64,000 nt of DNA, taken from the NCBI GenBank assembly GCA_039720395.1, contig CM077832.1, positions 29,313,763 through 29,377,762 of the forward strand. Reading direction: 5' to 3'. A program made the position numbers and the translations under genes. The notes under the pieces are model-generated. The model made no database searches and had not been told where the DNA came from. It worked only from the letters and a program-made list of their open reading frames with translations. Source of the stretch: Liquidambar formosana. Lineage: Eukaryota; Streptophyta; Magnoliopsida; Saxifragales; Altingiaceae. The number at the start of each line of letters is the position of its first letter. The stretch's first letter is position 1. Of this stretch, positions 57,385-64,000 are shown piece after piece.

Positions 57385-58233
57385 GTAATACATATTCAGA
57401 CATTAATTCATTCCATTTGTATTTATAACTTTCAAACAGGAATTTATTGCAACTACTGCATTAAAGGAAAAATAACTTTTTATTGGGAAAAAATACACTA
57501 CCTAAGAAGATTAATTTTATAATTATACTATAATAAAGAAAAATAAATGAATGAGATACTTCAACACGGTAAGTGGTGTCAAATTAAAGAAGTAAATGTT
57601 GAGTCTTTTTCCTTTTGAACTTAGAGAAAAGGGATTTAAATATCACATTAGTCAATAGGTAAATCCAATAAATTAATTCGGTATATCTAACAACACTCTT
57701 TAAATCAATCTCAATTTAGGCACATTTAAGATAGTAAGTAGCCCATTGCACGGTTGAGGGTTGAGGGTTGAGGCATCAAATTCAAAAGTGACCCAGCGGC
57801 ATTAGCCCAAATGGGGAAGTCCAACTGGAAGTACCCATATGAAATAATAGCAATTATTTTCCAGATTTCATATAAAATCTACGAGGAATTACATATTGGT
57901 CTAGCTATGGGCAAATAATTACAAGTAGCAATTATATGTAGTTAAATTAGTAGTCACTTATGTATTACTGCGTAATAATTTACCATAGCCAGACCAATAT
58001 GTAATTCGCCCTAAAATCTAAGCAACTCTACGCGTATTGTTCTAACTTCCTATGCACGTGTCGTGGCTCATAGGAATAAATTCTCATGACTATTTAGTCC
58101 TTAAGGAGTTATGAGAGGAACGCCTTATCCCCACGCTAGTCCTAGGACATATATGGCTCTTGTTAATTACCACCTAATTTCCAATGACATTATATTGAGG
58201 GTCGTTCAACTATTTTTACATTTTCATACTTTC

Positions 58234-58417
58234 CTTAAAAATTAAAATTGATTAATAAACTAAGATTAGAGATCATCTATATCTTCATTTTTGCCCCCTT
58301 TCATGTCTCATTTACATAATTAAATCATGTCATCATCATAAAATCATATCGAAATTTCCTAAATATAATAAGTTTTGTTTAATTTCTTGTGCTTAAAAGA
58401 TCATATTCGATAAACTT
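58234..58417. other. Junction between duplicon copies 2 and 3
   Basis: Short AT-rich linker not seen elsewhere in the window. At the copy 1/2 junction this place is taken by the MULE and LINE. Confidence 0.5.
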
Positions 58418-59644
58418 GGGTCCTTATTGCAAGTTCAGGCTTAAGCCAGGGCCATGTTTTTGTTCTTGTCATCATGAGGGTATCAGTATTCAGTCATGAT
58501 TCCCTGCATATTTTGCTTTGAATATGATCTTAGTCTGGCCAAGACCCAGTCTAGTCGGACAGCAGTTAAATTAGTCTTCTTGTTTAAAAACAAAAAAACA
58601 AGAAAATTAGACACCCACTTGAGCAACAAAATAAAGGATTAGAATTCACCATCAAGAGGTTCCAATTTATAAATAAATAAGTAAAATTCAGTGTACTAAC
58701 CATAAATCGGTTAGGGAAAAAAAAAAATTCATTAACTAAGCAAGTTGTCTTATAGCCTGGAATAAAAAATATATATACACAGGATGAGTGGATGACTATG
58801 ATTGCTATATATAGGATCATATATACCATGTTCTTTTTAAGGAAAATACTATATCATGAGAAAATTAGAACAACCTAAGTTGAATTGAGAACACCATCCA
58901 AACCGCTTGAAGTATTACCAGCCTGCTGAACACAAAATTCAATCATAAATTTCCTTTTTTGATTAAAAAAAAAGTAAAAAACCACAACAAGATGAAAGTA
59001 AAAATAAAATAATCGAAATTATTGATTAAAAGTAAACAAAGAATTCGTCAAAAAGAAGCCCTTGAAATTATGCCAATTGCCTTGGGACCTAATTGCACTG
59101 GCTAATTCTCTCCCCTGCCCCATTATGGGGGGAGGTTCTAAGTTCGAGTCTTAGGAATAGTTAATAATATTGTAATGAATTTCTCACCCATACTATCAAA
59201 AGAAGCCCTTAAAATTATGTTAGCTATACCTGTACGGCTCAACATTAGCACCCAAGTAATGGCCAGTGCCATGATTTTCTGCTAATAAATTTGCACAGCC
59301 AAAAATTATATTTCATTTCATTTGCTAACAAAAGCTATTAACTTTATGCATCCCTACACTACTTTGAAAAATATCTTCAAACTGTAGAAGAGACTAATAA
59401 TCAAAGCATACTCTATTATTGCACTATAAACAGAAAACGTAGAATTCATAGCAAATTTAAATAAATAAATAAAAGAAGAAAGTGGAACATAAATCGTGCC
59501 CTAATAAAGGGGATTGTACGTACTTGGCTTACACCGATATTAAGAAGAGATATTAGGGGATTGTACGTACTTGGCTTACACCGATATTAAGAAGAGAGAA
59601 GTTAATAAGATCACCAACATCACCAACATCCTCATCATAGTAGT

Positions 59645-59755
59645 ATCAAATGCCACCTGGAGTTCCGCCAAACACTTCAGTAGGAAGGTTAACCCATTTC
59701 AATTGATCCAGACAGGTCCAGTGAAGTGGTCAAGGGAACTCTAGGGGACACATGA
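59645..59755 (-). ncRNA. MIR395: MIR395 hairpin, copy 3, minus-strand, variant mature
   Basis: The mature position 59660-59680 (minus) carries a G to C change at nucleotide 14 (CTGAAGTGTTTGGCGGAACT plus C). The star arm at 59719-59739 is unchanged. The TATA box (59818-59825) and the EIL/UPE-like motif (59935-59949) are intact, so it may be transcribed. The change is in the 3' half of the miRNA, where it would cost one pair to normal targets. Confidence 0.85.
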
Positions 59756-59817
59756 TGTGCCCTAAATTAGCACTACTTCCTTCATTTGCTTGGTAAGGTA
59801 ATGCCTACAAATCCCTC

Positions 59818-59949
59818 TATTTATAGTGAGCTCCCCCTTTACACTTTGTTGCAAACATTGGCCTGGAGATCGACTACATATATCCCTTTGAAGGAAGAAA
59901 AAATATCTGAGGAGATGATCAATAAGGCTGCAAGCAATGAACCTAGACA
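59818..59949 (-). promoter_or_regulatory. Promoter of the copy-3 MIR395
   Basis: TATAAATA (minus) at 59818-59825 and the conserved CAATGAACCTAGACA motif at 59935-59949; copy 3 breaks off 47 bp beyond it. Confidence 0.7.
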
Positions 59950-59996
59950 CAATTGTGGGTTAGATTAAAGGTTAGGAATAATAGTGAGATGAGTGG

Positions 59997-60647
59997 TTGT
60001 TGGAATATTTTAATAAAAATAATATATTTTAATATATATTATTACTCTTTGACAGTTGGATTGTAATTCGTATTGTACAATTATCATATCATAATGGGTG
60101 TCGATATTCCCACGGCAATTTATGTTGTTTACACAGCACTTCAAATTTTTAAGTGATCAAAAGACAAATTTGCCCCTAACTCAAAAAAGAGGGGAGAAAA
60201 AGAAGATAAAAAAACACAGGAGAGAAAGAAAGGAAAAGGGGAAAGGAAGGAGAGAGAAGGGGAGTGCACCACGATTGCCACCCCTCAACGCCCACGGTGG
60301 CTTGCTGGTAAAAGAATAAAGTTCGCCCCATTCCATATTTCCATTTATTGCTTCTTTCCCTCAAAAAGCCCCCTTCTAATGCGTTTTTGGGGGAATTACT
60401 GATTATGTTCATCATCATTTCTTGGTATTGCCCCTGGAGGATTGGCTTAGAATTGTAAAATTGGTAATGACCATTCAGGATGGGGTTAACTAGAGGTGGA
60501 TGTGTGGTTAGTTTTTATTTCCCCATTCTACCCTTCTGCCTCTCTCTCTCTCATCCCCTTTACAGTACCCGTACAATCTCTCTCTCATCCCCTCAGTACC
60601 CGTCCAATCTGCCTCTCTCTCATCTCTGTCAGTCTTCATATGCACAG

Positions 60648-60684
<37 letters not shown>

Positions 60685-60796
60685 CTTCAAGCTCCAGCTC
60701 AAGGAAACTTAACGGACCAACATCTCACGGCGACCTCCCTCATACATCCAAACGACAGCCTCCTCCCTCACCGGGGGCAAGAAACAGCGGCAAGGA
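59997..60796. other. Unclassified sequence with CT microsatellite
   Basis: Starts TGTTGGAATATTTTAATAAA at 59998, which resembles the start of an LTR, but no matching end or target duplication was found. A (CT)n tract runs at about 60642-60680. ORFs across it are simple-sequence translations. Confidence 0.4.
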
Positions 60797-61760
60797 ATGT
60801 GATGACCTAAATTATATATAAATATATATAGATATATATATGTCACGTACTATATATTTACATATGTATATGCAATTTTATTTTCTTTAATTATTTTTGG
60901 AAACGATGATCCTTCCTTATGTTTTTGGGACCAAGGAAAACCATGGTAGTGTCAAATTTCAGAGAAAATGACCGTAGGTAGAAGTTTTAGAAATTCAAGA
61001 ATTTTGGATCATGAAAACCCAAAAGTTTAGGCTTAAAAACGAATATGATTTTAAAGGATTTTGAATGAACAATTTATATATGCACGTAGTGCTCCGTGTG
61101 AGTTTCGATTTGATACTTAAATGATTCAAAACGGTTAAGAAACGAGGAAGATATTAATCGTGGAAGTTGGCCCATTGAACACACGGTGTAACCGGGTTGC
61201 ACAATGCAACCCGCGGGAGGTAGAAGATGAGCCATAGGATTATGATCCTGTGTGGGTGCATCCGTATACTTTACTGTGTTCTCATGCATTTAAAAGCCAT
61301 ATGATAATCATATGAATCCCAAATTTGACCGTTGGACTCGTCTTGGTAGGCTCCACCATGTGGGACCCTTGGTTGACTTTTTGACTAAGTTTGACTATAG
61401 TTTGACTTTTTGTGCAATTTAATATTTGTTAAAAATTCTAGAAAATACTAAAAAATTCCAAATATTTGCGAAAATTATGAAAAATTCTCAAAAATTATAA
61501 AGAGTGTTTTAAAAATTATTTTGATCATTTTGCGACCATAGTTCATTGTCAGAAGGCCAATAGTAATTTTTAAATACGTTATATTTATTTTAAAATTTAC
61601 CTAAGTATTACGTATGCATAATTATCAGATTTTATCGGTCCTCGGGAGGACCCTAGGGAGCATTAATGCTGCATTCCTATTGTCAGTATCTATCACGTGG
61701 ATTTGGGTTGGTATTGCTCGCAATTGAGATAGGAAATGTAGCTTCTTTACACTTAATACA
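60797..61760 (+). mobile_element. Possible Gypsy (Tekay/Del-like) LTR fragment
   Basis: Begins TGTGATGACCTAAATTATAT, has repeated TTTGACT and AAAATTC blocks, and near the end TTGCTCGCAATTGAGATAGG, a style seen in chromovirus LTRs. AGGAA flanks both candidate ends (60792-60796 and about 61731), but the right end lacks CA. Classification is tentative. Confidence 0.35.
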
Positions 61761-61989
61761 GTATTCTTTTTTCAATGTGATTTAAAATACCTTAATTATG
61801 TTGTTGGATTTTCCTAGTACAATGAGTCCAATATCATCCAACCATGTTGATTTTTTTTTTTTTAACAAAAAAAAAAAAAAAAAAAAAACTTTAGAGTCTT
61901 CTACATGGGGCTATCAACATATATATATATATATGAGAAACCCCTTATGGGTAAACCCTGAACCCATGCAAGAATAGTCAACAATCACT

Positions 61990-64000
61990 AACTACAATTT
62001 TAGGGTACTGAAATAATCTTTGGGGTAGTAAAAGTTATTTGAAAAAATAATAAACAATTTTACGATGTATTAAGGGTATAAATTAGTAATAAACAATTAA
62101 TAATAAATTAGTAATTTATTTGGAAAAAAAAAATTACAAATGAAAAGCTAGAACGCATGTGTTTTGACTTTAGTGTGTACATTTTAAGTAACCAATGCAT
62201 ACATGTTTCAAGTTCATTGCGTACATATTATATCCTCGTTTAGTATACTTGGGGTCGGGACCACGTTTGAGATTTTTTACACATTTTAGGATACTAAAAT
62301 GATTTTTGGGACAGTAAAATTTATTTGAAAGAATAATAAACAATGTTACGATGTGTTAAGGGTATAAACATATTTAAATGAATTAGTAATTTATTTGAAA
62401 AAAAAAATTATAAATGAAAAAATAGAACGCATATGTTTTGACTTCATTGCGTACATTTTAAGTAACCAATGCGTACATATTTCAAGTTCATTGCGTACAT
62501 ATTATATCCTCGTTCAGTACGCTTGAGGTCGGGACCACGTTTGGCATTTTTTTACACATTTTAAGATATTGAAATAATCTTTGGGGTCGTAAAATTTATT
62601 TGAAAGAATCATAAACAATTTTACAATGTGTTAAGGCTATAAGCATGTTATAATGAATTAGTAACTTATTCGGAAAAAAAAAAAATTACAAATGAAAAGA
62701 TAGAACACATGTGTTTTGACTTCAGTGCGTACATTTTAAGTAACCAATGCGTACATGTTTCAAGTTCATTGCGTACATGTTTCAAGTTCATTGCGTACAT
62801 ATTATATCCTTATTTAGTACATTTGGGGTCGGAATCACGTTTGGGATTTTTTACACATTTTAAGATACTAAAATGATCTTTAGGGTAGTAAAATTTATTT
62901 GAAAGAATCATAAACAATTTTACGATGTGTTAAGGGTATAAACATGTTATAATGAATTAGTAACTTATTTGTAAAAAAAAAATATTACAAATGAAAAGCT
63001 AGAACGCGTGTGTTTTGACTTCAGTGCGTACATTTTAAGTAATTAATGTATCCATGTTTCAAGTTCATTGCGTACATATTATATCCTCGTTTAGTACACT
63101 TAGGGTTGGGACCTCGTTTGGGATTTTTTATACATTTTAGGGTACTGAAATGATCTTTGGGGTGGTAAAATTTATTTGAAAGAGTAAAATTTATTTGAAA
63201 GAATCATAAACAATTTTACGATGTGTTAAGGGTATAAGCATGTTATAATGAATTAATAACTTATTTGAAAAAGAAAAAAAAATTACAAATGAAAAGATAG
63301 AACGCATGTGTTTTGACTTCAATGCGTATATTTTAAGTAACCAATGCATACACGTTTCAAGTTCCTTGCGTACATATTATATCCTCGTATAACACACTTG
63401 GGGTTGGGACCACGTTTGGGATTTTTTACACATTTTAGGGCACTGATATAATCTTTGGGGTAGTAAAATTTATTTGAAAGAATAATAAACAATTTTATGA
63501 TGTGTTAAAGGTATAAACATGTTATAATGAATTAGTAACTTATTTGGAAAAAAAAAAAAAGAAGAATATACAAATGAAAAGATAGAATAAGTGTTTTGAC
63601 TTTGGAGCGTACATTTATGTAACGAATGCGTACATGTTTCAAATTCATTGCGTACATACTATATCCTCGTTTAGTATACTTGAGGTCAGGACCACGTTTG
63701 GGATTTTTTACACATTTTAGGATACTAAAATGATCTTTGGGGTAGTAAAATTTATTTGAAAGAATAATAAACAATGTTACGATGTGTTAAGGGTATAAGC
63801 ATGTTATAATGAATTAGTAATTTATTTTAAAAAAAGAAAATTACAAATGAAAAGATTGAACGCATGTGTTTTGATTTCAGTGCGTATATTTTAAGTAACC
63901 AATGCGTACATGTTTCAAGTTCATTGCATATATATTATATCCTCGTTTTGTACACTTGAGGTCGGGATCACGTTTGGCATTTTTTACACATTTTAGGATA
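61990..64000. repeat. Tandem satellite, about 275-300 bp units, continuing beyond the window
   Basis: The marker GTTTTGACTT recurs at 62161, 62435, 62713, 63012, 63310, 63593 and 63868 (spacing 274, 278, 299, 298, 283, 275). Each unit has a poly-A stretch, a block with TGCGTACAT three times at 22-bp steps, GGGTCGGGACCACGTTTGGG and TACGATGTGTTAAGGGTATAA. The two longest units each contain an extra internal duplication (one 22-bp step at 62760-62781; about 19 bp at 63166-63199). Confidence 0.95.

Larger units (their letters stand above)
33474..58233. repeat. Duplicon copy 2 (24.8 kb including insertions)
   Basis: Collinear with copy 1 from its position 6146 on; the first ~660 bp of the unit are missing because copy 2 begins exactly at the LINE poly(A). 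It contains a Copia element (35443-40759), an extra stretch at 49585-54351 not found in copy 1, and a second version of the unit's end (54352-58233). Confidence 0.9.
54352..58233. repeat. Duplicon end, version 2b
   Basis: Repeats 15460-17613, broken at 55093-56865 by an insertion. It carries the Mutator-type MITE shared with copy 1 but not with 2a. Confidence 0.88.
58418..59996. repeat. Partial duplicon copy 3
   Basis: Matches 5483-7000. Similarity stops at 59996 inside the divergent MIR395 promoter, so the plus-strand MIR395 and everything after it are missing. A 47-bp local tandem duplication (GGGGATTGTACGTACTTGG at 59509 and 59556) is specific to this copy. Confidence 0.9.

Noticed and set aside
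59998..60500. LTR starting TGTTGGAATATTT
   Set aside because: Only the start looks like an LTR; no CA end, partner LTR or target duplication could be found.
60480..60821. Ser/Leu-rich ORFs of 104-113 aa
   Set aside because: Translations of the CT microsatellite and its flanks.
53651..64000. CRISPR-like array
   Set aside because: The tandem repeats here are directly adjoining satellite or duplication units without unique spacers, and the genome is a plant nuclear genome.

Overview
This is nuclear DNA of a flowering plant, most likely a woody dicot. The evidence is canonical plant MIR395 hairpins, GT-AG spliced F-box/LRR and formin fragments, and a dense load of Copia, Ogre/Tat-type LTR, LINE, MULE, MITE and Helitron-like elements in AT-rich sequence. 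The species cannot be told from the window. There are no rRNA or tRNA genes, CRISPR arrays or operons.

Layout. 1-5.48 kb: end of an Ogre/Tat-like LTR, unannotatable DNA, and a decayed Copia-type LTR with a primer-binding site. 5.48-17.6 kb: duplicon copy 1, holding a head-to-head pair of MIR395 genes, an F-box/LRR pseudogene (-), a chimeric VPS29/gluconokinase fragment behind a signal-peptide exon (+) and a 3' formin (FH2) fragment (-). 17.6-31.0 kb: a decayed Mutator-like element (MULE) with a Ulp1-like protease gene (+) and a mudrA transposase (-) in convergent orientation; a 2.9-kb solo LTR with a perfect 5-bp target duplication sits inside the protease gene. 31.0-33.47 kb: 5'-truncated LINE. 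33.47-58.2 kb: duplicon copy 2 with the same gene order, enlarged by a 5,317-bp Copia element inserted in the last F-box exon, by extra formin/membrane-protein exons, and by an internal re-duplication (54.35-58.2 kb) that carries a Helitron-like insertion. 58.4-60.0 kb: partial duplicon copy 3 with one more MIR395. 60.0-61.8 kb: low-complexity and LTR-like sequence. 61.99 kb to the end: a tandem satellite of about 275-300 bp units.

Main discovery. The functional core is a MIR395 cluster of five hairpins in three duplicons. In copy 1 both 21-nt mature sequences are canonical. The two genes diverge from a shared ~590-bp interval bounded by two TATAAATA boxes, and this interval contains an EIL/SLIM1-type (UPE-box-like) motif conserved in all three copies, which fits sulfate-starvation control. 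Copies 2 and 3 carry single substitutions in the mature strand, and one TATA box is lost. Almost every protein gene in the window is broken. The one intact-looking non-transposon ORF is a 193-aa membrane-anchored, proline-rich protein at 50.36-50.94 kb.

All comparisons were made by eye; percentages, foldings and homology searches were not computed.
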